A DNA stretch of 64,000 nucleotides, from the NCBI RefSeq assembly GCF_012932915.1, contig NZ_VCQU01000011.1, positions 176,330 to 240,329 on the forward strand, in the 5' to 3' direction. The notes below the pieces were generated by a model. It saw only the letters and a list, made by a program, of their open reading frames with translations. It was not told where the DNA came from and made no database searches. The position numbers and the translations under genes are program-made. Origin of the DNA: Antrihabitans stalactiti (GTDB lineage Bacteria; Actinomycetota; Actinomycetes; Mycobacteriales; Mycobacteriaceae). The first letter of the stretch is position 1, and the number at the start of each line of letters is the position of its first letter. This document shows, piece after piece, positions 1 to 8,851 of this stretch.

Positions 1-859
1 CACGCCGCAATGCGGTCGTGAATCCCTCACCCAACGGTGCGGCCCCGACCTCGACCATCACCTGGCTGGCGGCGCGAGCCCCGCGATAACGCCACAAGCC
101 GACGACGATGGCGAGCGGAACCAGCGCGATGGCCGCGAAGTTCACGCTGGTGACCCACTCCATCGTCGAGTCCTGCGAGCGCTGCTTGACGAGGAACACT
201 GTCGCCGACATAGCGGTGCCGACCAACGTCGCGAGCCACAGCGGCGCGAATGCGGCGCGATAGGCCGGGGTTCCGTTGCGCCACCGCGTGATGAGCACGG
301 CGAGCACAACGAAGGCGATGGCCAGGTCGATCGGGGCGAAGACCATCTGCAGCGACTTCAGCAAGCCCGGGTCGTCACGAATCAGCAGCAAGTTGACCGG
401 GTGCTCGTGCTCGAATCCCACCGGACCCGGGTCACCGAACGCCAACTCGGTCATCGCGGAGCCGATCGAATAGACGTAGCAACCTGCGACGAACCACCGC
501 TCCCAGCGGGTCCGCAAGCGTCCGAGCGGATAGCCCAGCAGCACTTGGATGATCGCCACCGAGTAGGTCACTACGAGAACTCCGCCGACCGTGAACGCGA
601 TCGAATTGCTGGAGAAGTTGAAGGCCCAGACCAACCACAGCAATCCTGCGATCACCGTGAGCCGACCGGTGTGGTCGTGCGGACGAGTGCGCCACGCCGC
701 CACGCCGGCAGCGACGAACGCCCAACCGACGGCAATGAAGGTGACGAGGACACCAGGGCTGTTCACCGATACGAACGACCGGTAATCGACGAGCAGCAGA
801 ATTGCAGCAGTCAGCGCGCCCGTCACCGACGCAACCGCCAGCACGCCGCTTCGTTTCAC
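1..859 (-). CDS. Sensor histidine kinase, N-terminal membrane half (3' end outside window)
   Basis: The reading frame begins with a GTG at 859 preceded by a GGAGG ribosome site 7 nt upstream and runs off the window edge without a stop, giving 286 residues. It shows about seven hydrophobic segments, and the middle one has the motif YPLGRLRTRWERW followed by a juxtamembrane LGEGFTTALRR. This layout is typical of the membrane module that precedes the GAF/HisKA_3 part of NarL-type actinobacterial kinases. The kinase domain itself would lie outside the window, so the call rests on the membrane module only. It is divergent from embC across a 186-bp gap. A link to arabinan synthesis is not shown by the sequence. 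Confidence 0.6.
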   Translation of the reverse strand, partial: MKRSGVLAVASVTGALTAAILLLVDYRSFVSVNSPGVLVTFIAVGWAFVAAGVAAWRTRPHDHTGRLTVIAGLLWLVWAFNFSSNSIAFTVGGVLVVTYSVAIIQVLLGYPLGRLRTRWERWFVAGCYVYSIGSAMTELAFGDPGPVGFEHEHPVNLLLIRDDPGLLKSLQMVFAPIDLAIAFVVLAVLITRWRNGTPAYRAAFAPLWLATLVGTAMSATVFLVKQRSQDSTMEWVTSVNFAAIALVPLAIVVGLWRYRGARAASQVMVEVGAAPLGEGFTTALRR

Positions 860-922
860 CGCCCAACCTCCACATTTCTCCTGTTGAGATCAGGATGCTG
901 GAGAAATGCGCTGCTCACTACA

Positions 923-994
923 GTGCTGGCACTGACTCACGCCGCCCGTGTTGGCACGTAGCGCCACCCACCACCGTGCTGGCACGTAGCGGCA
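923..994. repeat. Three short direct repeats in the kinase/embC divergent promoter region
   Basis: GTGCTGGCAC at 923-932 recurs as GTGTTGGCACGTAGCG at 948 and GTGCTGGCACGTAGCG at 976, with start spacings of 25 and 28 bp. The core GTGC-TG-GCAC is itself a short inverted repeat. Spacing near whole helical turns in a divergent intergenic region suggests an operator, but the binding protein is unknown. Confidence 0.35.
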
Positions 995-1032
995 AGAGAG
1001 TGTCTGCACGGGTGCGCGGTCCCAGCCGCCGA

Positions 1033-1038
1033 TACCAT
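1033..1038 (+). promoter_or_regulatory. Candidate -10 element of a leaderless embC transcript
   Basis: TACCAT fits the actinobacterial TANNNT -10 consensus and lies 7 nt before the GTG start of embC at 1046. No ribosome-binding site is visible upstream of that GTG. Together these fit a leaderless mRNA. Confidence 0.35.
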
Positions 1039-1045
1039 CGGCTGC

Positions 1046-4000
1046 GTGCCAGCCGAAGCAGTCAAGCTCAGACGAGTCCGTCTTTTCGCCATCGTGACGG
1101 GGTTGCTCGGCTTTCTCGCCGCCATCCTGACTCCCCTGCTGCCGGTTCAGCAGGACGTCGTCAGCATCGATTGGCCGCAGGCGAGCGCCGAAAGTGTTGA
1201 GGCGCCTCTTGTTTCGTATACGCCGGTGCGCTTCGACGCGACCGTCCCCGCAGCCGCGATCACCTCGGTGGGCCCCGAAGGCGGGGTCGCGCTGTCGACG
1301 ATCCCGGATAAATCCGGCAAAGCGGCTAGCGAGGGCCTGATCGTCAAGGTGGGTAAGGGTGCCGACGCGAGTGTCGACGTCATCGTGCTCGACAACCCGG
1401 TGATCTCGCTCCCGTTGAACAAATTGAGCCCAGATTCGGTGCTGCAGATCGATTCCGACGACAAGCACACCACAGCGACATTCACCAACACCGACCCAGC
1501 CGCCAAGGCCGACATCACCCGCGACATCAGGCCACAGGTCGTCGGCATCTTCACCGACCTCACCGCACTCCCCCCGGACCTGAAAGCCCACGTCGACGTC
1601 GATTCGCGCTTCTCGTCGAGCCCCACCATCCTCAAACGGCTGGCCATGGTCGTCGCAGTGCTGGCGACGCTCGCTTCGCTGGTCGCGCTGCACATTCTCG
1701 ACGGCACCGACGGCCGCAGACCGCGTCGTTTCCTACCTTCGTCCTGGTGGAAGATCAGCATCGCGGACGTCGTGATCATCGGCACGCTCGGCGTCTGGCA
1801 TCTGATCGGCGCCAATACTTCCGACGACGGCTACCTGCTCAACATGGCGCGAGTCTCCGACCACGCGGGTTACATGGCTAACTATTTCCGCTGGTTCGGG
1901 GTGCCAGAAGCCCCGTTCGGCTGGTATTACGAAGTGCTCGCGACCTTCGCGAAGGTCTCGACCGCGAGTCCCTGGATGCGGCTGCCAACGCTGATCGCGG
2001 GCATCTTGTGCTGGATGGTCATCAGCCGCGAAGTGCTACCGCGGCTGGGTGCGGCCGTCCGACGCAACCAGGTTGCGGTGTGGACCGCAGGCTTGGTCTT
2101 CCTCGCCTTCTGGCTGCCCTACGACAACGGTCTGCGGCCGGAACCGATCATTGCCCTCGGTGCCCTGCTGACCTGGTGCTCGATCGAGCGCGCGGTCGCA
2201 ACTGGACGCTTGCTACCGGCAGCCATCGCCGTCCTGATCGCCGCGTTCTCGCTGGCGGCCGGTCCGTCCGGGCTGATCTGTATTGCCGCGCTGATCGCAG
2301 GCGCTCGACCGGTGTTGCAGATCATCGTCAAACGGGGTCGCTCGGTCTTCGACTATGCGGCGCTGCTCGCGCCAGGAATTGCCGCAGGCACCTTGGTCCT
2401 CGTCGCGACGTTTGCCGACCAAACGCTTGCGTCCGTCCAGGAGTCGACGCGAGTCCGGATGATTCCCGGACCGGACACCAAGTGGTTCGAAGAGCATTTC
2501 CGCTGGGACGCGCTGATGACCATCTCCCCCGATGGTTCGCTTGCCCGCCGATTCGGTGTCTTCATCATGCTGTTGTGCCTGGTCGTGTGCGTGATGCAGG
2601 CGTTGCGCAAGGGTGGCCGGATCCCCGGGACCACCAAGGGACCCTCGACTCGGGTACTCGGCATCATCTTCGGCGCACTGCTGCTGATGATGTTCACACC
2701 GACCAAGTGGACACACCACTTCGGCGTGTACGCCGGACTGGCAGGCTCACTTGCCGCGCTTGCTGCGATGGCGGTCAGTTCGGCGAGTATCAGGTCCAAA
2801 CGCAACCGGACCCTGTTCGCCGCTGCGGTGATGTTCCTGCTTGCACTGGCCTTCACCAGCTCGAACGGCTGGTGGTACGTCTCGAGTTACGGCATTCCCT
2901 GGTGGGACAAGCCACCATCGATCGCGGGCAAGGGCTTCGCGACGATCATGCTCGGCCTCACAGTCGTGTTGCTCGCGGTAGCGATATGGCATCACTTCCG
3001 GGACCCCTACGTTATTGACCGACCGAAAGCTAGGCGTTTCGCGCCTGCGCCACTGACCATCGCGGCCGGTTTCGTCGTGATCTTCGAAGTGCTGTCGTTC
3101 GTGAAAGGCGCTGTCGCGCAATACCCGGCGTACTCGATCGCGTTGTCGAATCTCGAATCACTGCGCGGTCACCCATGCGCCCTGGCCGATCAGGTCCTTG
3201 TCGAAGCCGATCCCAATTCGTCGATGCTGAAGCCGATCACCGGCGACGTGAAGGATGGACTCCTGGCCGAAGGCGAGGGATTCACCCCGGACGGCGTAGC
3301 CGCGGATCTGACGGCAGAGCAAGAGTTCAGGACGATCGGTTCGGCCAACTCCGTCGGCACGACCAACAACAAGACGACATCGACGACGAGCTCGGGCACA
3401 GGCGGCGGCACCGACGAGAAGGCCGGCATCAACGGCTCGACTGTCGCCTTGCCGTTCGGGCTCGATCCTGCCCGTGTGCCCGTGCTCGGCAGCTACCAGA
3501 CCGACGATCAGAAAAAAGCGAACCTGAAGTCGCAGTGGTACGGCCTGGACCGCCCCGACAACAAGTACGACGACATTCTCGTCGTCAGTGCTGCAGGCAA
3601 GATCTGGTCGCTCGATGCCGACGGTATTCCGACCTACGGCCAGGACCTGCGCATCGAGTACGGGACGCGGGGCCCAGGTGACGAAGTCGCGGTGAAGGGA
3701 TCCGTCACCCCGATCGATATCGGTCCAGCGCCGTCGTGGCGCAATCTGCGTGTCAAGCTCGACGACATTCCGCGTGACGCCGACGTGGTCCGCATCGTTG
3801 CCAACGACAACGACATCACCCAGGGCCAGTGGCTCGCTGTCACCCCACCGCGGGTGCCGCATCTGCAGACGTTGAGCGATGTCGTCGGTACGACCGATCC
3901 TGTCTTGCTCGACTGGTCGGTGGGGTTGGCGTTCCCGTGCCAGCGGCCGTTCAATCACCGCGACGGGGTGGCGGAGGTGCCGAAGTACCGCATCTTGCCC

Positions 4001-4246
4001 GACCGAGGCGGGTCCGACGCCACGAACCACTGGCAGGACCACATCGGCGGCGGACCGCTCGGCTGGATCGAGCTCCTGCTGAAGGCCGACACGATGCCGA
4101 CGTACCTTTACCGAGACTGGGGCAGGGATTGGGGTTCGTTGGAGCGATTGACACCGTATGTCCCATCGGCAGTACCGGCGAAGCTGGACATCACGACTGT
4201 CGATCGGTCGGGAACATGGAGCCCAGCGCCGATACCGGTGCGGTAA
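1046..4246 (+). CDS. embC: Arabinofuranosyltransferase EmbC-like (1066 aa)
   Basis: GT-C family polytopic enzyme that adds arabinofuranose from decaprenyl-phosphoryl-arabinose to arabinan (lipoarabinomannan or arabinogalactan) outside the cytoplasmic membrane. The protein has one N-terminal membrane segment, a roughly 180-residue extracellular domain, a multi-pass core, and a large C-terminal carbohydrate-binding domain. The family motif TSDDGYLLNMARVSDHAGYM carries D260-D261, which include the proposed catalytic aspartate. Length matches mycobacterial Emb proteins (about 1070-1100 aa). The segment LRKGGRIPGTTKGPS and the C-terminal GTWSPAPIPVR resemble EmbC more than EmbB, from remembered sequences. 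Unlike its neighbour, the N-terminal domain lacks the two cysteines usually present (TVPA instead of TVPC). The GTG start has no ribosome site. A 39-nt gap separates it from the second emb gene. Confidence 0.93.
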   Translation: MPAEAVKLRRVRLFAIVTGLLGFLAAILTPLLPVQQDVVSIDWPQASAESVEAPLVSYTPVRFDATVPAAAITSVGPEGGVALSTIPDKSGKAASEGLIVKVGKGADASVDVIVLDNPVISLPLNKLSPDSVLQIDSDDKHTTATFTNTDPAAKADITRDIRPQVVGIFTDLTALPPDLKAHVDVDSRFSSSPTILKRLAMVVAVLATLASLVALHILDGTDGRRPRRFLPSSWWKISIADVVIIGTLGVWHLIGANTSDDGYLLNMARVSDHAGYMANYFRWFGVPEAPFGWYYEVLATFAKVSTASPWMRLPTLIAGILCWMVISREVLPRLGAAVRRNQVAVWTAGLVFLAFWLPYDNGLRPEPIIALGALLTWCSIERAVATGRLLPAAIAVLIAAFSLAAGPSGLICIAALIAGARPVLQIIVKRGRSVFDYAALLAPGIAAGTLVLVATFADQTLASVQESTRVRMIPGPDTKWFEEHFRWDALMTISPDGSLARRFGVFIMLLCLVVCVMQALRKGGRIPGTTKGPSTRVLGIIFGALLLMMFTPTKWTHHFGVYAGLAGSLAALAAMAVSSASIRSKRNRTLFAAAVMFLLALAFTSSNGWWYVSSYGIPWWDKPPSIAGKGFATIMLGLTVVLLAVAIWHHFRDPYVIDRPKARRFAPAPLTIAAGFVVIFEVLSFVKGAVAQYPAYSIALSNLESLRGHPCALADQVLVEADPNSSMLKPITGDVKDGLLAEGEGFTPDGVAADLTAEQEFRTIGSANSVGTTNNKTTSTTSSGTGGGTDEKAGINGSTVALPFGLDPARVPVLGSYQTDDQKKANLKSQWYGLDRPDNKYDDILVVSAAGKIWSLDADGIPTYGQDLRIEYGTRGPGDEVAVKGSVTPIDIGPAPSWRNLRVKLDDIPRDADVVRIVANDNDITQGQWLAVTPPRVPHLQTLSDVVGTTDPVLLDWSVGLAFPCQRPFNHRDGVAEVPKYRILPDRGGSDATNHWQDHIGGGPLGWIELLLKADTMPTYLYRDWGRDWGSLERLTPYVPSAVPAKLDITTVDRSGTWSPAPIPVR

Positions 4247-4285
4247 CGCGCTCGTTCGAAGGTGCGCCCTATACGATCGTGAACC

Positions 4286-7200
4286 GTGCCCGACCTTGTT
4301 GAAGCCCCACAAGCCGATCCGCCGGCGTCGCCAGTGGTACCGCACCGGCGGATCGGTGAAGATCTCCGCGCGCAGTATCGCAACGCACGACTGATTGCGA
4401 TCGTCGCCGGATTACTCGGCACGCTGTTCGCTCTTGCGACGCCGTTCCTGCCGGTTGTTCAGACCACTGCGACGATCGAGTGGCCCCAGAACGGCAGCCT
4501 CCAGGGCATCGATGCGCCGCTGATGGCGCAGGCGCCGATCGAGGTGCACGGCACGATTCCGTGTTCAGCGGTCGCGCAGTTGCCGGAACGAGGTGGCATC
4601 CTGCTGTCGACCGCGCCGCCGCAAGGTGCGAGCGCGGCACTGAATGCCATGTTCGTCCGTGTCTCCGAGACAACGGTCGACGTGCTGGACCGCAATGCCG
4701 TCGTTGCGTCGGCGCCGCGTGCGGACATGACCAGATGCTCGGAGATCACGATCTCGTCGGACATCAATTCCACGCACGCCGAGTTCGTCGGGCTGACGAA
4801 CGACAAGGGCGAAACCGTCGGCGGCACCCTGGGCGGCGACCTTCGTCCCCAGGTCGTCGGCGTGTTCAGTGACCTGGAAGGCGCCGTCCCGCAAGGACTT
4901 TTCTTCTCCATCGACGTCGACTCCCGGTACTCGTCCACGCCGACGATCGTGAAGATCGTCGCGATGATCGCCGCGCTGCTCTGCACACTGATTGCGCTCG
5001 GCGCGCTCGCCAAGCTCGACGGCACCGACGGCCGTGGTCATCGCCGCTTCTTCCCATCGCACTGGCTGCGACCGACGCCGGTTGACACTGTCATCGTCGG
5101 CATCCTCGTTGTGTGGCACTTCATCGGCGCCAACACCTCCGACGACGGCTACCTGCTGAACATGGCACGCGTTGCCGAACATGCCGGCTACATGGCGAAC
5201 TACTTCCGCTGGTTCGGCGTCCCCGAAGCGCCGTTCGGCTGGTACTACGACGTGCTCGAAGCGTTTGCGAAAGTCTCCACCGCAAGTCCCTGGATGCGAC
5301 TTCCTGCGCTGATCTGCGCGGTCTTGTGCTGGTTCGTCATCAGTCGCGAGGTCGCACCGCGCCTGGGCCGCTCGGTCCGTACCAATCAGATCGCGCTGTG
5401 GACCGGCGGTTTCGTTTTCCTCGCGTTCTGGCTGCCCTACGACAACGGCCTGCGCTCCGAGCCGATCGTTGCGCTCGGTGCGCTGCTCACCTGGTGCTCG
5501 GTGGAACGGTCCATCGCGACCGGGCGATTGCTTCCCGCCGCCATGGCTGCGTTGATCGGCGCCTTCACCCTCGCCGCAGCGCCGACGGGCCTCATGTGTG
5601 TTGCCGCGCTGCTCGCCGGTGTCCGACCGATCACGCGGATCGTCGTTCGCAGGCACCGCGAGGTCGGGACGCTGCCATTGCTGGCCCCCATAGCCGCTGC
5701 CGGCGTGCTGGTGCTCACCGTCGTCTACAACGACCAGACGTTCGCCGGAATCCAGGAGGCCAACCGAGTTCGCCAGGTCATCGGACCGAACCTCGAGTGG
5801 TACAAGGATTTCCTGCGCTACTACTACCTTTTCGTCGAAACTGCCGACGGCTCGCTGGCGCGTCGCTTCGCGTTCCTCGTGATGCTGCTCTGCCTGTTCA
5901 CCACACTGTTCATTCTGTTGCGACGCAAGCGAATTCCAGGCGTGGCGACCGGTCCGGCATGGCGATTGATGGGCGTCGTCTTCGGAACGATCTTCTTCAT
6001 GATGTTCAACCCGACCAAGTGGACCCACCACTTCGGTGCCTACGCCGGTATCGCGGGTTCGCTTGCCGCTCTGACGGCAGTGGCGGTGTCGGCCACAGCT
6101 TTGCGCTCGCGCCGAAACCGCACGATGTTCGCGGCGGGTCTGCTGTTCGTGCTCGCCCTCTCGTTCTCCGGCTGGAACGCGTACTGGTACGTCTCGAGCT
6201 ACGGGGTGCCGTGGTTCGACAAGCGCGTCCAGCTTGCGGGCGAGGAATCGAACACGATCTTCCTTGCACTGTTCGGTCTTGCACTGGCGCTGGTCGGTTG
6301 GCACTATCTGCGCGAGGGCTATGCGAAACCCCAGGCCAAGGCCAATTCGGCACGGGGACGCCGGATCCGGCGGTTCGCCGCGGCTCCGCTGACTCTCGTC
6401 GCAGGAATGATGGTGCTGTTCGAGGTGCTGTCGTTGGCCAAGGGAGCGGTCGCGCAGTATCCGGCGTACTCCATCGGACGGTCCAACTACGACGCCATTC
6501 GTGGTAATTCGTGTGGTCTCGCCAACGACGTTCTCGTCGAATCGGACGTGAACTCCGGCAAGCTCGAGCCGATCATCGACCCGGCGCATCCGCCGAAGGA
6601 CCCCAACGATCCGCTCGCAGGTGGATCGCCGGTCGGCTTCGACCCGAACGGAGTTCCCGACGACATTTCCGCTGACTCCGTCGAGGTGAAGCCGGGAACC
6701 GGCAACACCGATGCGCAGAGCGTGGGTCCGGTCGCCGAGACCGGCGAAAACGCAGGCACCGCAGGCGGTAAGGGCGAACGTGGCATCAACGGCAGCACGG
6801 CGAAACTGCCGTACGGCCTCGATCCCAAGACGACCCCCGTGCTCGGCAGCTACCAGCCAGGTGTGCAGGAGCCTGCCTCGTTGACGTCGAGTTGGTACCA
6901 ACTCCCGGCACGGTCCGAGGATGCGCCGCTGATCGTCATCTCCGCTGCAGGGCGTATCTGGTCCGTGGACTCCACCGGTGCGGTCACGTACGGGCAGTCG
7001 CTCGAGGTTCAGTACGGGCACCGGGAAGCCGACGGCTCGGTCACCACGCTGGGTCAGTACCTGCCGAAGGACATCGGTCCTGCGCCCTCGTGGCGAAACT
7101 TGCGGGTGCCGTTGGCGGACTTGCCCGCCGACGCAGACGTGGTCCGGATCGTAGCAAACGACCCGATCCTGATCGGCGACCAGTGGCTTGCCTTCACTCC

Positions 7201-7603
7201 GCCGCGGGTCCCGAAGCTGCAGTCGCTCAACTCTCTGATCGGCAGTGAGCGTCCGATCCTGCTCGACTGGGCGGTCGGGCTGCAGTTCCCCTGCCAGCGT
7301 CCGTTCGCGCACCGCTACGGCGTTGCGGAGGTGCCCGAATACCGCATCCTCCCGGACCGTCCGTTGGCCGTAAGCTCCACCGACACATGGCAATCGGAGG
7401 AAAACGGCGGACCGCTCGGCTTCTCGGACATGCTCGCCGGTTCGGTCACGATCCCGACCTACCTGCGCGACGACTGGGGCCGTGACTGGGGCTCGCTCGA
7501 ACGCTACGACCCCTACTACCCGAAGGCCGTGCCCGCCGAAATCAAGACCGGCGAGAAGGTACGGTCCGGGCTGTGGACGCCCGGCAGGTTGCGCGTCTGG
7601 TAG
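4286..7603 (+). CDS. embB: Arabinofuranosyltransferase EmbB-like (1105 aa)
   Basis: Second Emb paralogue, same GT-C architecture: N-terminal extracellular domain, multi-pass core, and C-terminal carbohydrate-binding domain ending GLWTPGRLRVW. The segment RRKRIPGVATGPAWRLMGVV and the region from RHREVGTLPL onward are close to mycobacterial EmbB, which makes the second arabinan branch with EmbA. D286-D287 lie in TSDDGYLLNMARVAEHAGYM. The methionine of this motif corresponds to the site of ethambutol-resistance substitutions in EmbB (Met306 in M. tuberculosis), and it is retained. Both N-terminal cysteines (TIPC, MTRC) are present. TACGAT at 4272-4277 lies 8 nt before the GTG start, so the gene may also have its own leaderless transcript. 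The gene ends 8 nt before a 40-bp palindrome. The symbol is by resemblance; a third Emb is absent. Confidence 0.92.
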   Translation: MPDLVEAPQADPPASPVVPHRRIGEDLRAQYRNARLIAIVAGLLGTLFALATPFLPVVQTTATIEWPQNGSLQGIDAPLMAQAPIEVHGTIPCSAVAQLPERGGILLSTAPPQGASAALNAMFVRVSETTVDVLDRNAVVASAPRADMTRCSEITISSDINSTHAEFVGLTNDKGETVGGTLGGDLRPQVVGVFSDLEGAVPQGLFFSIDVDSRYSSTPTIVKIVAMIAALLCTLIALGALAKLDGTDGRGHRRFFPSHWLRPTPVDTVIVGILVVWHFIGANTSDDGYLLNMARVAEHAGYMANYFRWFGVPEAPFGWYYDVLEAFAKVSTASPWMRLPALICAVLCWFVISREVAPRLGRSVRTNQIALWTGGFVFLAFWLPYDNGLRSEPIVALGALLTWCSVERSIATGRLLPAAMAALIGAFTLAAAPTGLMCVAALLAGVRPITRIVVRRHREVGTLPLLAPIAAAGVLVLTVVYNDQTFAGIQEANRVRQVIGPNLEWYKDFLRYYYLFVETADGSLARRFAFLVMLLCLFTTLFILLRRKRIPGVATGPAWRLMGVVFGTIFFMMFNPTKWTHHFGAYAGIAGSLAALTAVAVSATALRSRRNRTMFAAGLLFVLALSFSGWNAYWYVSSYGVPWFDKRVQLAGEESNTIFLALFGLALALVGWHYLREGYAKPQAKANSARGRRIRRFAAAPLTLVAGMMVLFEVLSLAKGAVAQYPAYSIGRSNYDAIRGNSCGLANDVLVESDVNSGKLEPIIDPAHPPKDPNDPLAGGSPVGFDPNGVPDDISADSVEVKPGTGNTDAQSVGPVAETGENAGTAGGKGERGINGSTAKLPYGLDPKTTPVLGSYQPGVQEPASLTSSWYQLPARSEDAPLIVISAAGRIWSVDSTGAVTYGQSLEVQYGHREADGSVTTLGQYLPKDIGPAPSWRNLRVPLADLPADADVVRIVANDPILIGDQWLAFTPPRVPKLQSLNSLIGSERPILLDWAVGLQFPCQRPFAHRYGVAEVPEYRILPDRPLAVSSTDTWQSEENGGPLGFSDMLAGSVTIPTYLRDDWGRDWGSLERYDPYYPKAVPAEIKTGEKVRSGLWTPGRLRVW

Positions 7604-7611
7604 CTCCCCTC

Positions 7612-7651
7612 GTGAGTCTTTTCGGAGTCTCTGGACTCCGAAAAGACTCAC
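7612..7651. repeat. Palindromic post-stop element, copy 1
   Basis: Perfect 18-bp inverted arms (GTGAGTCTTTTCGGAGTC and its complement) around the loop TCTG, starting 8 nt after the embB stop. No T-tract follows the stem, so it is not a classical L-shaped intrinsic terminator. It could act as a U-less terminator or an mRNA 3'-end stabiliser. Confidence 0.85.
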
Positions 7652-7672
7652 AGCGGTGAGACGGTTTGGGAT

Positions 7673-7678
7673 TAGGCT
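7673..7678 (+). promoter_or_regulatory. Candidate -10 element of a leaderless lipoprotein transcript
   Basis: TAGGCT (TANNNT class) lies exactly 6 nt before the ATG at 7685, and no ribosome-binding site precedes the ATG. This is the spacing expected for a leaderless message. Confidence 0.4.
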
Positions 7679-7684
7679 CGCGTT

Positions 7685-8851
7685 ATGTGGAGCCGCAGGC
7701 AGCTTCTCCAACACGGTGCGATCGGCACATCGGGTATCGCGGCGGCCGCCGTCCTATCCGCCTGCGGCTCGGACCGCAACAACGGCGCCGGCGACTCACC
7801 TGCCTCGGCATTGCCGGAGCCACCAGCCGCGCTGGAACCCTTCGACTCGACTCGACCCGCTGGTCCTGCGACGGGCCTCCCCCGCCGTGCTGCATGGGCG
7901 AATACCGCGTCGGTGCAATTCTTCTTGGCGCTCAGCGCAGGGATGGAAGCGGCGTCGAAAGAACGTGGTCTGCAGTACTTGACCGCGGTGTCGGGCGACG
8001 ATCCTGCGGCTAATCTGCGCCAGCTCGAATCCTTCGTTGCTCGCGGCATAGGAGCGCTCGCCTTTCAGCCGCTCGACCAGCAGATCCAACGCCCTGTGCT
8101 CGAAGCAGCACTGCGACAAGGCATCTGCGTGCAAGGCCTGATCTCGCCGACGAGCACCCTGCAGATAGCCGCAAGCCAGTACAACATCGGCTTCACCCAG
8201 GGCAAGGCCGCGGCCGACTACATCGTGCAGCGCCTGCAATCGAAGGCCGCCGTGCACTACTTCAACGGCGATTCGGTCTCGCCGCAGCTCAAGCTCCGTC
8301 ATACCGGTGTCCTCGACGGCCTGCGCACCGGTGGTGCCGGAATACGTGTCGTCAGCGACGTCGCTGGCCTCGTCGACTACGACGAAGGCGGCGAGATCAT
8401 GCGCGAGGTGATCGCAGAGTATCCCGACATCAAGGTCATTTTAGGCGGGGACGCGGCGGCCGTCGGTGCGTATCGCGAGCTGGACCGTTCGGGCAAGTTG
8501 ACCGAAGACATGTACTTTTCCGGCGTCGACGGCGATCGTGAGGCATTGACCCTGGTGAAGGCACGCGGACCGTACCGTGCCAGCATCGCGTTCGCGTGGC
8601 AGTTGATGGGTTACGGGCTCGGTCGCTTCGCCGCCGATTGGATCGACGGCAAGGACATTCCGCGGGTCGTCGTCGCGGCACCGATCGTGGTCGACTCGCC
8701 CGAAGGCGTCGACGCCTACCTCGCCGACAACGCAAACCCTGGCGCCGTTTTCGCAGTTCGGCAACGCTACGAGCGGTATCTCCCGCTGCTCGGCAATGTC
8801 AGCTATCGAACCCGCGAGACGATCTGGCGCGACGAATACATCCCCAACTAA
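7685..8851 (+). CDS. Orphan sugar-type ABC substrate-binding lipoprotein (388 aa)
   Basis: Secreted lipoprotein of the periplasmic-binding type I fold (RbsB-like, Peripla_BP_4). The N-terminus has a twin-arginine-like MWSRRQLL, a hydrophobic stretch, and the lipobox LSAC with lipidated Cys27. The mature part has the alternating fold of this family, including a GGDAAAVGAYRELDRSG segment and a SGVDGDREAL hinge-region motif typical of sugar-binding members. No permease or ATPase gene lies next to it, so it is an orphan receptor in this window. It may serve a remote transporter or act as a sensor partner. It is convergent with the Ser/Thr kinase gene and their stop codons overlap. The ligand cannot be deduced. 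Confidence 0.85.
   Translation: MWSRRQLLQHGAIGTSGIAAAAVLSACGSDRNNGAGDSPASALPEPPAALEPFDSTRPAGPATGLPRRAAWANTASVQFFLALSAGMEAASKERGLQYLTAVSGDDPAANLRQLESFVARGIGALAFQPLDQQIQRPVLEAALRQGICVQGLISPTSTLQIAASQYNIGFTQGKAAADYIVQRLQSKAAVHYFNGDSVSPQLKLRHTGVLDGLRTGGAGIRVVSDVAGLVDYDEGGEIMREVIAEYPDIKVILGGDAAAVGAYRELDRSGKLTEDMYFSGVDGDREALTLVKARGPYRASIAFAWQLMGYGLGRFAADWIDGKDIPRVVVAAPIVVDSPEGVDAYLADNANPGAVFAVRQRYERYLPLLGNVSYRTRETIWRDEYIPN

Noticed and set aside
4565..7714. A long antisense reading frame opposite embB (1049 codons)
   Set aside because: It mirrors the complete EmbB frame, has an Arg/Asp/His-rich composition without domains, and is the usual high-GC shadow.
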